Assembly: GCF_029784155.1 (NCBI RefSeq)
Contig: NC_073693.1
Span: 108,996,683-109,060,682 of the forward strand
DNA: 64,000 nucleotides
Source: Uranotaenia lowii
Taxonomy: Eukaryota; Arthropoda; Insecta; Diptera; Culicidae
Reading direction: 5' to 3'
Shown: positions 47,491 through 59,010 of the stretch, in pieces
Numbering within the stretch: the first letter of the stretch is position 1
Layout of the letters: each line of letters begins with the position of its first letter
Notes under the pieces: generated by a model
Told to the model about the DNA's origin: nothing
Seen by the model: only the letters and a program-made list of their open reading frames with translations
The model's database searches: none
Made by a program: the position numbers and the translations under genes

Positions 47491-47800
47491 GGCCCAATGC
47501 TGCTGAGCTGAGCAGTTTGAAGTGTGCTCGGCGCGGCGGCGACAGAGAAAGAAGGAGAAACAGTCAGACAGAGAGAGAAAGAGAGAGCACGCGAGCTAAG
47601 CAAATCATCATCGGCTGATCGACGGCGGGTGTATGATGTGTATGGCACGCGGGATGTGCGTGTGCGGTGCGTCCGGTCCTTGCGGCGGCTGAGGCCGGGC
47701 GGTGTGACGCGAGATACCGGACGGACAAACACACTCGGTGCGGAACGCGCGCGCGATTCATTCAGTTTCATTCATCATTTTTACTAGGAGGCGATCGGCA
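47491..47800 (+). promoter_or_regulatory. GC-rich, GAGA-rich promoter-like island
   Basis: Within AT-rich DNA, this block is GC-rich and contains a run of GAGAGAGAAAGAGAGAG (about 47567-47588), the type of motif bound by GAGA factor. An initiator-like TTCAGTTTCATTC lies at about 47760. Overlapping ORFs on both strands look compositional. It could be the promoter or 5' exon of a gene extending outside the window; direction is uncertain. Confidence 0.3.
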
Positions 47801-48211
47801 TACTTTAAGCCTATCGGCGGCAGTCTTACGGACGTAGGTACATATAGGTATAGCAATGGGTGTCGTGCCACAACTGCCAAGCAGCTTCCTCAGATGTACG
47901 CGTTTGCCAATCGTGATCTCATGTCCCCACATAGATGGCGACGGCATGTAGAAATATTATTGAAAATAATGATTTATTAAGTTTAACATTATAAATCTAA
48001 GAAAGAAAAAAAAGTTCTAAATATCCGCATTTTCTTTGGAGCATGAATTTCAAGTCAAATTTTCATGAATGCTTTTGAAACTCTCGAATGGAGAACTTTT
48101 AAGTGCCTTCCACGTTCTTGTATTTAAACTTAACCCCGAAACTAGTAGACCGATTTGGGTGAAACATGGCAGGTGCGGGGTTTTCAGGACCGGAAAATGT
48201 TCCTATGATAG
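47801..48211. other. Non-coding spacer at the copia target site
   Basis: The sequence up to 48211 resumes after the copia element at 51566, so it is the interrupted target. ACCGATTTGGGTGAAACATG is a phrase that looks repetitive, but no class is assigned. Confidence 0.35.
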
Positions 48212-48647
48212 TGTTGAACTTACGGTTTTCGGGAGAAGAATTCCGGCAGCAGATGATTCTGCTGCAACGTCGATGAACCAAAACAGTTTGTTTTTGTTCT
48301 GTTTGTTTTGGTCAATTCGTCTATTGAGAACAATAGCAATTGATCATTGATGATTGCTTATGACAGGTGGTGATGATGTACACGGTACAAATGTTTACAT
48401 CATCACACTGTGGACCAATATAACTCAAACTGTGGTTAGCAGTTACACTGCAGTGTTGGCAGGCAGAAATGAGTAGAAGTATCAAAGTACTCATTGAGAA
48501 ATGAGTACTTTCCCGGTTAGGGAATATGAGAAGTGGAAAGTGACAAATAGCTATCGCTAATGTAATGAGTACTATTATAGTGACTAGACGAACGAAACTG
48601 AATAAAGACTAACTTTATTCCACCACTGAAACCTGCGTTTTTCAACA
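48212..48647 (+). repeat. Copia-derived element 5' LTR, 436 bp
   Basis: It matches 51115-51565 nearly throughout. The 3' copy is 15 bp longer at a small ACGAAACTAA-type expansion near its end. Confidence 0.9.
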
Positions 48648-48689
48648 GGTTATGGGCCCAGATACATCTGGATACGGAAATTACTAGTT

Positions 48690-50256
48690 AGTTCGAGAGG
48701 GGTACTCTCAAGTATCAATACTTGCGGTTAGCAAGTTCATCAGCGACCAGGGCAGAAGGACCAGCCAGGTCGAGAGGCCAGCCATCAGCCAGAGGACCAC
48801 CGAAGAGGGCCAGCCAGCTGATGGAGAACCAGCCAGCGCCGAGACGAGCCAACCTAGGGTCTTCGAGCCAGCGGAGATGGACCAGCCAGGGCAGAGGCCA
48901 GGCAGCCAAAAGTCCACGGCCAGCCAGGAGGTGTCGCCAGAGCCCGGGGAGGTTCGCGGATTGAGAGGGTTACTCTCGATGCCGTCACGAGCCACGCTGC
49001 GGTTAGCATGCGTGAGCTCACGTCCGACGGCCGGGAGGATTCCCTGGATCCGCAACCGGGCAGCGCGATGGTCAGGAGGTCCACCCCGGATTAATAGGGT
49101 GGTGCTGATAGCCGAGAGGGTTACTCTCGTGCTTTGGTTGTGCGCTATGGACAGCAGTTATGAGCTGATCCATGCGCAGAGGACCATCAGCGCAGAGCAC
49201 CGTCAGCACAGAGGCCACGAGATGCTCCAGGTTAGCCAGAAGGTGTCACTGGAGTTCGAGGCCGGGAAGTCGGGTTCCGAGAGGGTTACTCTCGATGCCG
49301 ACACGAGCAGCGCTGCGGTTAGCAGCATGGTTTTATTTCCGACGGCTGGGAGGAAGACTCTCGGGATCTGTAACCAGGATTGGTCAGGTCCGAATGCTCC
49401 AGATGGAGGATTAGCCCGTATCGGAGATTGCAAGAAGCTGTTTGCCGAGAGGGTTTCTCTCGTGATGTGGAGCTACGCTACGATCAGTACGCGTGAGCTT
49501 ATCCAAGTCTACAGTATGGTTTTTCTGTGGCTTTGGAGATGTTTTGGGCGACGGTTAGTTGTCAGCAACTTCAGCAACGCATCAGAGCCAGATCGGGCTC
49601 ATGCTGCTGAACGTTGCTCTCCGGCTTTTTGGAGCGCTCGAAGCATTGAAGCAGCAGGACGAAAGTCTATGAAGCTGCAATTCGAGAAGATCGTTCTCAT
49701 GCTTTCAAGCTGCGCTGTGGTTAGCATGCGCGAGCTTGTCTTCGATATTTGGAAGTTGTTCCGTGTGCTGCGGAGGAGGTGGTTCAGGCGACGGTTAGTT
49801 GCCAGCGATTTCAACCACTTCTTGATTTTTGCGGCATTTAGGACGAGTGTTGCCGATCGAAGTCAGGCTTATTCTCGGAGCCACCGAGAGAGGGCTTTGT
49901 TAGCTACAAGAGGATGCTTTTCTAGGGTTACCAGAACACAACACTCTAGATATGTTGTACGGTCGCACGCTGAGGTTATCAGCCACCAGAGTCAACGCAA
50001 GATTCGCGATTCTGGTGCCCGTCAGCGTAGGGTGCGAAACGAGAGCGACTTCAAAGGTAGCAATGACGAAGATGACGATGATGATCAAGATTCCGTCATT
50101 CCCAAGCCGGCCCAGAGACGCAATCAGCGAACTGGAGAAGCTAATCAACGCTACGTGGCTAACGTAGCCGCTGATGATGAGGAAGAGCAACTTCGAATCG
50201 TCAGCAAGCTCAAGGGCCAAAGGGACTGTTTTTCCGGAAGACCATCGCAGCCATGA
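48690..50256 (+). CDS. Hairpin-repeat region with a 459-codon ORF, function unknown
   Basis: CGAGAGGGTTACTCTCG or a variant (stem GAGAG/CTCTC) occurs near 48694, 48963, 49111, 49278 and 49446, with a decayed form near 49681. Each is followed about 30-45 bp later by GCGGTTAGCA or CGTGAGCT-type sequence. The ORF 48877-50256 reads through most units, giving repeated protein segments such as ERVTLVLWLCAMDSSYELI, ERVSLVMWSYATISTRELI and EKIVLMLSSCAVVSMRELV. It ends with an acidic stretch (SNDEDDDDDQDS). No gag or protease motif is recognised. It may be a repeat-expanded copia leader or gag, or just non-coding RNA structure; the opposite strand is also partly open. Confidence 0.4.
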
Positions 50257-50524
50257 AAGAGAAGGAGATTTGGGCTGAACGAAGTGAGGTTATCACTGAG
50301 CGAGCAGCTGTTCAACGATTTGATCGATTGTTTGCCGTTTTTCGATGATAGCGGAGATTTGGGAAGCGGTTAGCTTATCCCCGGTTACAGGAAACCCATC
50401 ATGTCTCTGACACGAATTTTCGACGGACGCAATTTAACAATAGTGAGGTTATCACCGAGCAGCCGTTCAACGATTTGATCGGTTGATTGCAGTCATCAGA
50501 AAATCAGTGCTGCGGTTAGCGCAC

Positions 50525-51099
50525 TTAGCAAATACCAGGCCAGCCCGAAGGATAGGCATTGGTTAGGCCTGAAGCGTATTCTGCGATACCTTCGAGGTAC
50601 GACCGATACGGCGTTGGTATTCCGCAGAAACGCGAAATCGGAACCACTCATCGGATATGCTGATGCAGATTTTGCCAACGACTCCGATGATCGAAGATCT
50701 GTATCAGGCTACGCTTACATGATCTTCGGAAATCTTATTTCGTGGTCAACGAAACGTCAGCAGACGGTCAGTCTGTCGTCGATCGAAGCTGAGATAGGAG
50801 CCCTTTGCCATGCGGTCAAGGAAGGTTTGTGGTTAACAAACTTCCTTGGTGAATTGGGTGTGGTTAGCACTCCTTTCACGTTAATGGAAGACAACATCCC
50901 TTGCATCCAGTATCTGGAAGAGACGCGGACTCATCAGCGGATGAAGCATCTGGACGTGAAGTATGCATTCATCAGGGAGATCGTAAGAAGCGGTCAGCTT
51001 TCTTTGTGGCACATCTTTACTGAGGATCAGCCAGCTGATGCGTTCACGAAGGCGTTACCAAGGGCGAGGCACGCGAAGCTTTTCAGCATTCTCAATTAA
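50525..51099 (+). pseudogene. Copia RT tail and RNase H remnant
   Basis: Starting with YQASPKDRHWLGLKRILRYL (the conserved RT C-terminus), it continues through GYADADFANDSDDRRSVSGY, SLSSIEAEIGALCHAVKEGL, EDNIPCIQYLEE, KHLDVKYAFIRE and DQPADAFTKALP. It ends just before the polypurine tract. The RNase H segment is open with its catalytic acidic residues in place (DADF, E in SIEAE, D in EDN). The catalytic core of RT is missing. Confidence 0.85.
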
Positions 51100-51114
51100 C
51101 GAATTGAGGGGAGG

Positions 51115-51565
51115 TGTTGAACTTACGGTTTTCGGGAGAAGAATTCCGGCAGCAGATGATTCTGCTGCAACGTCGATGAACCAAAACAGTTTGTTTTTGT
51201 TCTGTTTGTTTTGGTCAATTCGTCTATTGAGAACAATAGCAATTGATCATTGATGATTGCTTATGACAGGTGGTGATGATGTACACGGTACAAATGTTTA
51301 CATCATCACACTGTGGACCAATATAACTCAAACTGTGGTTAGCAGTTACACTGCAGTGTTGGCAGGCAGAAATGAGTAGAAGTATCAAAGTACTCATTGA
51401 GAAATGAGTACTTTCCCGGTTAGGGAATATGAGAAGTGGAAAGTGACAAATAGCTATCGCTAATGTAATGAGTACTATTATAGTGACTAGACGAACGAAA
51501 CTAACTAAACGAAACTAACGAAAAGACTAACTCTATTCCACCACTGAAACCTGCGTTTTTCAACA
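51115..51565 (+). repeat. Copia-derived element 3' LTR, 451 bp
   Basis: It begins at the base after GAGGGGAGG and ends TTTTTCAACA, followed by the duplicated GATAG. Confidence 0.9.
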
Positions 51566-51570
51566 GATAG

Positions 51571-52275
51571 TTTGAAATCCGTCTCTCAGTCCGGTGGGGC
51601 AAAAAGGAAAGTAAAAATGACCCCATAAATTTTTTTGCATAATTCTAGAACTAATCAAGCAAATGGAACCAAATTTGACATGTAAAAATATTTGGGTTGT
51701 GATGAAATCCACAAATGATCGTCCGGGTCGGAATCCAGTTTGTTGCCGTCGGACAGCTGCGTCAATTTCCTCCTGGATCCTGTTCACTTTGAAGAGTACT
51801 TTGAGGGTCGTACATATCAACGTTATGCCACGCCAGTTACAACACTCTGTCAGGTCTTCTTTCTTCTGGACTTTTACAAGAATATCCTGCATCTAGTCGG
51901 CCGGGAATGTTGCAGTATCCCAGATGTCAGCGAAAGACGGCGTCACATTTGTGCTGACAAGACAGGTCGATCGGTTTTCAACATTTCAGCAGGGATGCAA
52001 TCGATCCTAGGCGCTTTATTGGATTTCGTGTCTTTGATTGCCGCTTCTATTTCAGCCAGCGAGGGCGCTTCCTAGTTGACGCTATTAATGCGATTTACTG
52101 TTGGCGCTTCGAGCTGCGGGTTCTGTTGGCCATCGCTATTCGTGACTTGGAAGAGTTGTTCAAAATGCTCAGATCAACTTTTGGGCTTATCTGTTCAATC
52201 TGTCAACAACTGACCTGCTCGATCTTTCAGCGGCATTCTTGCATTCGTCCTTGCACCACTAAGGCGGCTAGAAAT
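51571..52275 (-). pseudogene. RTE/JAM1-like reverse transcriptase fragment (minus strand)
   Basis: On the - strand an ORF at 51892 reads VKVQKKEDLTECCNWRGITL, then RRQQTGFRPGRSFVDFITTQ. Upstream in other frames are IDCIPAEMLKTD-type and EAPSLAEIEAAIK-type pieces. It is the same family as 45.1-47.1 kb in the opposite orientation. Frameshifts are frequent. Confidence 0.75.
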
Positions 52276-52377
52276 GTCATATAGTAATCGGCTATCTCCA
52301 ATGGCGGCGGGTCTTTCTTCCTCTTTGGCTAGGGAGTTTGTCCAGGCTGGCTCTCTTGTCTCGTCTAAAGGGTGATA

Positions 52378-54337
52378 CGGTCAAAATTTGGTCAAGGGAA
52401 AACGCGTGTAAATCGGTAAAATCGTTTATTTAAAAAAATCAAATTAAATTTCTTTTTCAAGTTTAATTAGTATAAAATTCAGGAAAAATATTCAGTTAGG
52501 CTTCCGCTTTTCCAAATCCGAATTGCCGGGCCTTACGCTTAACCCCTGCCATCAGATATTGTACAGCCACCTTGCCCACCTTCTTCGCCGCAGAAAGCCA
52601 GTTTGCCTTGTACTGCTGCTCGTCCTTAGCAGTTTTTTGGTCTTCTGTAGGTTCCGCTTGACAATAGCCCAGTATTTCTCAATTGGGCGGAGCTCTGGCG
52701 TGTTGGGAGGGTTCTTGTCCTTGGGAACCACTTGCACGTAATGGCAAGATGCCAAATCCGGCCAAAACAGTACGGAACAACCGTGTTTCTTCAGGAAAGG
52801 CAGCAGACGTTTATTCAAACACTCTTTCACGTAAATTTCTTGATTGACAGTCCCAGAAGCTATGAAAATGATGCTTTTCAAGCCACAGGTACAGATGGCT
52901 TGCCAAACCAGATATTTATTCGTAAACTTTGACAGTTTCATGTGCTTGAAAATATCTGCTACCTTTCCCCTTCCTGTTGCCGTATAAAACTCCTGTCCCG
53001 GAAGCTGCTTGTAGTCGGCTTTGACGAAGGTTTCGTCGTCCATTACTACGCAGTCAAACTTCGTCAGCATCGTCGTGTACAGCCAACGGGATCGCGCTTT
53101 GGCCGTCGTATTTTGTTTATCATCGCGATTTGGAGTCACTACCTTTTTGTAAGTCGATAGTCCGGCTCGTTTTTTGGCTCGATGCATGGTTGTAGACGAT
53201 ACACTCAGCTTATTTGCGGCATCTCGGAGAGAGAGGTTAGGCTTGAAACCAGTGTTCCGAATATCACTCAATTCTCATGAGAGACACTGAAACGTTTTCA
53301 ACAGCGAAAGCAAAACCTAAATTGTCAGTTGGTTTATCACCCAGTGGGGCAAAGATTGTGATCGACAGCGCTGCTCCGAGAATCAAAGAAATAAAATTTG
53401 AAAGATAGACGTTTCTTCTCCAGTTGGAATTCTCAACTGAGTGAGGAGCTACCTGATTTTCAGTTTCTGTTTTCAGTCAATAACTTTTCTTGCTCAATCA
53501 CTCACTCACTCACTCGTTTACTGATCGATGATCGAATGCTGTCTGCCTGATACATCTTGCTTTGTTGTTGCTGTTGTTGGGGAGGATTAAAATAGTCATT
53601 CAAACACGCAGGCAGTACGTATGAACATATGTTTCTGCCGCTTTGCCAGAAAGTACGCAGGCAGTATGAACCGATGCAAGGCCGCATTGATTGAGTTTGA
53701 GTGAGTGAGTGAGTGGATTTTCGAATTGGATCTTGTATCAGTCAGTGTCTCAATCACTTCTGATACACCAGGTAGTGAGCTTGAGAGATCGACTAAGATG
53801 CGAGTCCGCTCTCGCATTTGAATCTTGTTTACATTGACTTCGCATTGTCGCTCTGCCGATTCTCTAGGGAACAACAGGCAGCAGCAATCGGTTTTGAATG
53901 TTTCCAACTAGAAACCTATCATGAGCGTTTCTTCCGAGTGATTTTCGGAAGACTGCTTGAAACTATCGGCAACTCTCTTTGTCGTCTCAGCGGCTTCCGG
54001 TTTTCGATTTCCCCCCGATCCAGACTTCCTGGCTGTCGACAAACGTTCCCCAAACACTTTAATTACATTTGTAACGGTTGATTTGGCAACTTTTAGCGAT
54101 TTTGTCAGCTTTGCGTGCGAGTAGCTCGGATTTTCGCGATGCGCGAGCAAAATTTTGATACGTTGCTCTTCTTCCTTGGACGGCATTTTGACAACTGAAG
54201 AGTGAATTCCAAAATCAAAATAGGAGCAACATTCTACACACACACCTTCAAAATGAGGGGTGTTCAGGTTTTTTAAATGCAAAATTGATAGAAATGCGTC
54301 AAGTTGATAGTGACCAAATTTTGACCGTATTACCCTT
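52378..54337 (-). mobile_element. ITmD37E subfamily A, copy 2, split by a 706-bp hAT
   Basis: Ends AAGGGTGATACGGTCAAAAT and (reverse complement) AAGGGTAATACGGTCAAAAT are flanked by TA. Transposase pieces on the - strand are 54180-53964 (KILLAHRENPSYSHAKLTKS) and 53249-52552 (SLRDAANKLSVSSTTMHRAK, VVMDDETFVKADYKQLPGQE, FWPDLASCHY, PIEKYWAIVKRNL). Between the second Asp and the Glu a deletion removes the GKKAMEWYAA-type segment, so the spacing is below 37 and the copy is inactive. Confidence 0.88.
53250..53955 (-). mobile_element. hAT element (CARTGTTCCGAAAATC family), 706 bp, copy in ITmD37E-2
   Basis: Flanked by the exact 8-bp duplication CTTGAAAC (53242-53249 and 53956-53963). The left end is CAGTGTTCCGAATATCACTC, and the right end is the inverted GAGTGATTTTCGGAAGACTG. 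The interior contains ACTCACTCACTC runs. A ~103-codon ORF (53907-53596) matches the one in the other 706-bp copy but resembles no transposase. Relative to the copy at 61205 it is in the opposite orientation. Confidence 0.88.
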
Positions 54338-54339
54338 TA

Positions 54340-55550
54340 TGTGAAAAATTACGTCACAAAGAGTCCAAATCACACAGTATGTTAAATTTAGGAACACCTT
54401 CCCTGCTTATGCTTGTGTTTATCCATCGTATCTCATTCGACAATTTATGAGTTGATTTTGTTGATGTGATGCGAATATTTACAAATTCAGTTTGCCAAAG
54501 ACGCGTTAGTACACCTAAACTTCTTCCACTATGAATGATAAGAAACTAAGGCCAAGCCTCTGACTGATAAAGTTCTGCACAACACTCTTATTCAATCATC
54601 GTTCCCAATGCCAGTGACTCAAACAGGAAGGCAACGAGAGAAAACTTGCAAACAGGAAACAAAAAAGTTCTAATATCCTTTTTCCTGCTTAACGCTTATG
54701 CAAAACAGGACGGATGTGTTTTACTTTTTGTGCCTCGCAGCTCAGTCAGTCAAATGGCCGGCCAATCTTTTTCCTGTGAGTAGCGGCATTCGGTCGGTCC
54801 GGTCCGGCCTGGCTTAGCCCCTGACTCGGGCCGAGATGTGACAATCCCATTCCATCCCATCGCCGAGCATATAGGAGGACCCGACTCCCCAAAGAGCTGA
54901 ATGAAAAGTGTGGTTGATGATGGCCGCCCGGTTGCTGGTGCGGTTTCTGTGCCTAGTTGCGGTTTTATTTTTATTTTTTATTCAATTTACTCATCCTGTT
55001 GGAGAACGCCGTCGTTGGCCGCCCTGCCTCCAATAGATGACAGTCATCGTCGTCGTCGCTTCGTTGACATCCTGTGGGAGCGTTAGTTCGCCAAATGGGC
55101 CCTAACTGTGTTTGCCGTTTCCGTTGCGAATTTGTTCGTCGATTGATTTTATTTTCACACACAACGTGGCTGCGCAGCATTTGTGGATCGCAATGTTTAA
55201 TGTTTCTTTTTCAGCCAAAGAACATTGGAAATTTATGCAATCTTTCTTTAAATTTTAACTTTTGAAACACTAATGGGCTTCCGGTTCAGGGTACAATATA
55301 ATTTTTTCATACTTCGGTTTTTGTAAATAGCCACATTCACACCCATAAAAAGGTTGCAAAAATATAATGCCTATTTAGCAAATCTCTGTGCTGAAAATGC
55401 ACTGAAAAGTGTACTATACCAAAGACGAAAGGATTGGAAAAGCACTAATGGCATAAACACTCGAGCTCCGTAGCAAAATGATGCATGGCCACTACATTCC
55501 AGTGAAACATGAAAAATATGTTCATGCTATTGGATAACTCATCCCTAAAA
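54340..55550. other. Non-coding stretch, GC-rich in part
   Basis: From about 54720 to 55190 it is GC-richer, with GGTCGGTCCGGTCCGG and CGTCGTCGTCG simple sequence. No splice-supported gene is visible. It may be regulatory or 5' UTR sequence. Confidence 0.3.
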
Positions 55551-55640
55551 AAAATTGTGAGAATCGAACTCACTCCAACATCTCATCTCGGCTTGCCAGC
55601 CCGTTATCTTACCCAGTGCACCATCTAGGTCGGTTAGCAT
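55551..55640 (-). repeat. tRNA-derived SINE-like head
   Basis: On the - strand, TGGTGCACTGGGTAAG resembles a pol III A-box. AGTTCGATTCTCAC, about 45 bp later, resembles a B-box and is followed by a run of T. It does not fold into a complete tRNA by eye, so a SINE head is the likelier reading. Confidence 0.4.
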
Positions 55641-56040
55641 ACGAAAGTTAATTATCATAGTACACTGAGTCGATTTAGGGTCATTTTAGAATTTCTCAAA
55701 CCCTGGGGTCTAAAATGCTTCGTTTTGGTTCAAAACTCATCCATGATTTTTTGCAGAATTTTAACGTTTACATAAGTAAATTTGAACTTTAAAGTTTTTA
55801 TGGGAAAATCGAATATTTCGTATTGAAAAATCAACTTCATTTTTGTTTATTCTGTGGAACCGAGCCTGCTAATGGTTTTTATGCCATTTTAAAAATTATC
55901 AAAAGGACCGCCGGTGACTATAATATTTAAATTCGTATTCGTAATATTTATTCGTTTATTTGGAAGGGTGCCGTGCGCTATACCGATTAAGCACCCTTAA
56001 CAAATAATTGAGAAACAATCGAGATATGGCGGTTTTAAGC
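55641..56040. other. Non-coding spacer
   Basis: AT-rich; no supported feature. Confidence 0.4.
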
Positions 56041-56697
56041 TACACGGAAAAAAAATGTGTGGATATTTCGAAGACGTTGTCATGATAATTTTACCATTTC
56101 TGCGTTATAGTATTTTCAACCACGGCAAAGTATAACATCCATTTTGTAAAAGTGCGCATGAAACATGATTGCAATTACTATGTACCTGGTAATTTTCGAT
56201 AACTCTCAATGTTTATTGTCGAAAATACTATGGTCATGATAATTTCATCATCATTTCTATTAAAACAAGCGTCCGCATAGTAATTTAGACATTGTGGCAC
56301 CAATTCATATAAACAAACGACGTGTGTCGGAAGTGTGAATTTTAATGTTTTAAATAATGTTATAATGCATGCATGAAAATAAACAAACAAAGATTCATAG
56401 TAATTTTACTATTTAAATCAAGCTTTTCGCGTATACTAATCTTTATCATAACACATAATAGTTTCACCATGAAACATATCAATTTTACTAGGCACGAAGT
56501 AAAACAATGCATCATTTCATTGACAATGTTACTAAAACGCAGTCGAATTTACTTTGCGAGCCAAATTGAGCACATGGTAAAATAGCTATGCGTAAGGTAT
56601 TTCAAGCAACAAAACATATTTGACTCAAAAATATGGTTGCCTGTTGTTCATTTAAACCATGGATTTAGTAGTTTTACTATGCTTTTTTGTGTGAGTA
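56041..56697. mobile_element. Possible MITE with A-rich/T-rich ends
   Basis: The left end TACACGGAAAAAAAAT and right end TTTTTTGTGTGAGTA are roughly inverted. Inside, (A)TAGTAATTTTACTAT-like and CATGATAATTTTACCAT-like motifs recur on both strands. Boundaries and target duplication are unclear. Confidence 0.3.
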
Positions 56698-56734
56698 GGG
56701 CTGTCAAATTGACAATCAAGAGTTGACTAGGTCG

Positions 56735-56905
56735 TTTTTTTTCCGGGGGAAAGCAATAGAGGAAGAATTCTTTGTGTTTGGAATGGTAATGATCAAAATT
56801 CCACAATTACTTAACAATTTGCCACAATTCACACATTTTCTCTCTCTCTCTCTCTTTCTCACACTCTCTCTCTCAGCACTGGTTTCTCTCATTTTCATTC
56901 AAATT
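56735..56905. repeat. Diverged copy of repeat X
   Basis: GAATTCTTTGTGTTTGGAAT, then GGTAATGATCAAAATTCCAC, ACACATTTTCTCTCTCTC and GGTTTCTCTCATTTTCA align in order with repeat X at 24480-24620. It shows that X exists without the piggyBac-like arms. Confidence 0.65.
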
Positions 56906-57384
56906 TACTTATTTTCCAGCACAATTTAACCAAAAATAATACATTCAAAGATACCTAGCTCTTGAAATTTTACAAATAAATGCCAACGGACAATCTTTAA
57001 ACAAACCATAATATGAAAAGGTCAACATTTCTCGATAATTGAAATTTTTCACTTGAACCCCTCGTTCCGGGGGGTTTAAAATGCACTCTAATATGCTTTG
57101 GTTCAATTTTGGAATTCATTTGCAAAATGCACTCTGACATTCTTTCATCAATTTTCGAAGGAAAGCTATGCCAATGACTCAATTTAATTGAGAACCTCAC
57201 TCGTTTTTGTGCATTCAGATTCTCCAATAAAAAAAAAATCTTCAATTAAAACAGATAACTAATTTGTGTTGCATATCTGGTTGAGCCTGATCATTGATTC
57301 CAAATTCCACGGAACACTGCTGATGATATTGCGATTAAAGGTTTTGATGACGTGGCCAAGTATTTATTTTGATTCGGATCCTGA
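56906..57384. other. Non-coding spacer before the Helitron-like element
   Basis: AT-rich; AAAATGCACTCTRAYAT-type text occurs twice (about 57079 and 57126). No gene is seen. Confidence 0.4.
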
Positions 57385-58417
57385 TCTAATATATAAAGAT
57401 GAGTTGGACTATACATGTTTGTTGGTTTGTTTGTTTGTTTGTTTGTTTGTTTGTTTGTTTGTTTGTATGCACCTTATACAAATCCACACCGCTTAACCGA
57501 TCAGCCTGAAATTTGGTACTGATATGTATTTGGACCATGGTAAGGTTTTAGTAATAGTTCTGAGCCCCTCCAACTTAAGAAAAGGGGCCCTCCTATACAA
57601 CTTTCGTTTTTATTCCCACACACCAAAAGCCATGGAACCCATTTTGTTAACCGATTTTCGTTTCCTTTGGCGGGTTGTTTTCACCATCACCATGGGCTGC
57701 ACGCTCATATTTTTTTAAACAATAATGACTTTTATTGAACCATTTTATGAGATTTCCGATAGAACTGCAAAAATTGTTGTTTTTCAACCACAGTGTACGG
57801 TTAAAATTCAAGCATTTCAGAAGTTCTGAAGAAAAACGTTAAAAACGGTTAAATTTCAACCATATTGCGTAAGAAAAACAGTTGCCATCTTTGGACGCGC
57901 CAGTAACCATTGTTTGTTTTTAACTGTTGTGCGTCGAATAGACTGAACATTTAAGTGAATTTGCTCGTATCAGTAGATTAATTCGATTAAATAGCTTGTA
58001 AGTATCTGCTAGTTTAAAAAAATGGTAATATTACTTTCCAGCATCCTCAAAATCCTCCGCGTTACTAACAATATTTTTCTCTCAAACAGGACAACCGGTT
58101 AACGAAAATTTCTAACATCGGACGGATCACAGGCTGCTTCATATGGATCCGGATCAGGATCTTCCAGTGGAAATCTGTAGCTGCTGAATAAGGTGCTCCG
58201 CAGTCACCGCAGACGAGATAGCACGCAGTGCATCATCCGGCAATGGTGGCATAAGAGTTGGAGGAATATAAAATTACTAAGATGGGATTCATAATTGTAT
58301 CACATCGATAAATTTATTTTGAAATAACGATTATATTTATTAAACTCTAATTGATTCTTGTTGTTCTACCTTCATTCGGATAATTTTTTCCTGATTTTTT
58401 CTAATTTTCACTTTTTT

Positions 58418-58546
58418 ACCATGCTTGAAAAATAACCTTAATCCAAGTTCTCCTCGAAATCTCATTTTATGAGTTTTCACTGAAAACTCATAAAACGACT
58501 TGATCCACAAAACTGCCATTATGGTTATTTTTCAAACATTAATGGT
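58418..58546. repeat. Short palindromic MITE, second copy, about 129 bp
   Basis: Ends ACCATGCTTGAAAAATAACC and (reverse complement) ACCATTAATGTTTGAAAAAT with AACCATAAT-type sequence. The core CTCATTTTATGAG is like that of the 1013 copy. Confidence 0.55.
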
Positions 58547-58590
58547 TCAATGTGGCCGAGCGTGTGGGCATAAGAAACGACCTTCCAGAG

Positions 58591-59010
58591 CTATGTGGTT
58601 TATCTATAGGTGGGGACAAGAACACCCTTGCACGTGTGTGAGAATCAGTTTTTTCAATGTTTTGATTGATACGTCACAAACGTTCATGAGCTTCTCGACG
58701 TTGAAGACGCCATTCACCGACGGTATACAATGTTTCATGTAATTTCGAAAATCTCAATCAAAGCACCCTTTTATTTACGCTTTTTCTTCCTGACGGCTAG
58801 TACGCGACGCTATTAGTTCAAAATAATAAACAACTTTATTTGCGTCCCAAACATTCCTCCTAGTGAGTTTCTATGGCTACATTTGGACCCCTAATACTTG
58901 ACTCCGTGATGGCGTCGCGTTACGTCACAATCGTTCATAAACAACTGTATGGATACAACGAACTAACACTAAAGTTTTTGGTTGTCCCCACCTATAGATA
59001 AACCACATAG
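58591..59010. mobile_element. MITE with 9-bp duplication, possibly Mutator-like, 420 bp
   Basis: Perfect inverted ends of about 29 bp (CTATGTGGTTTATCTATAGG, then TGGGGACAA) are flanked by CTTCCAGAG on both sides (58582-58590 and 59011-59019). A 9-bp duplication is usual for Mutator-like elements; an 8-bp reading with a 1-bp shift is possible. There is no transposase. Confidence 0.7.

Larger units (their letters stand above)
48212..51565 (+). mobile_element. Copia-derived LTR element, internally rearranged, exact TSD
   Basis: Two LTRs (48212-48647 and 51115-51565) start TGTTGAACTTACGG and end TTTTTCAACA. The exact 5-bp duplication GATAG flanks the element (48207-48211 and 51566-51570). The primer site GGTTATGGGCCCAG follows the 5' LTR, and the purine tract GAATTGAGGGGAGG precedes the 3' LTR. 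The ~2.47-kb interior holds a repetitive region with hairpins and a 459-codon ORF, then an RNase H remnant. Protease, integrase and most of RT are missing, so it must rely on other copies. Clean TSD and similar LTRs suggest recent insertion. Confidence 0.88.
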
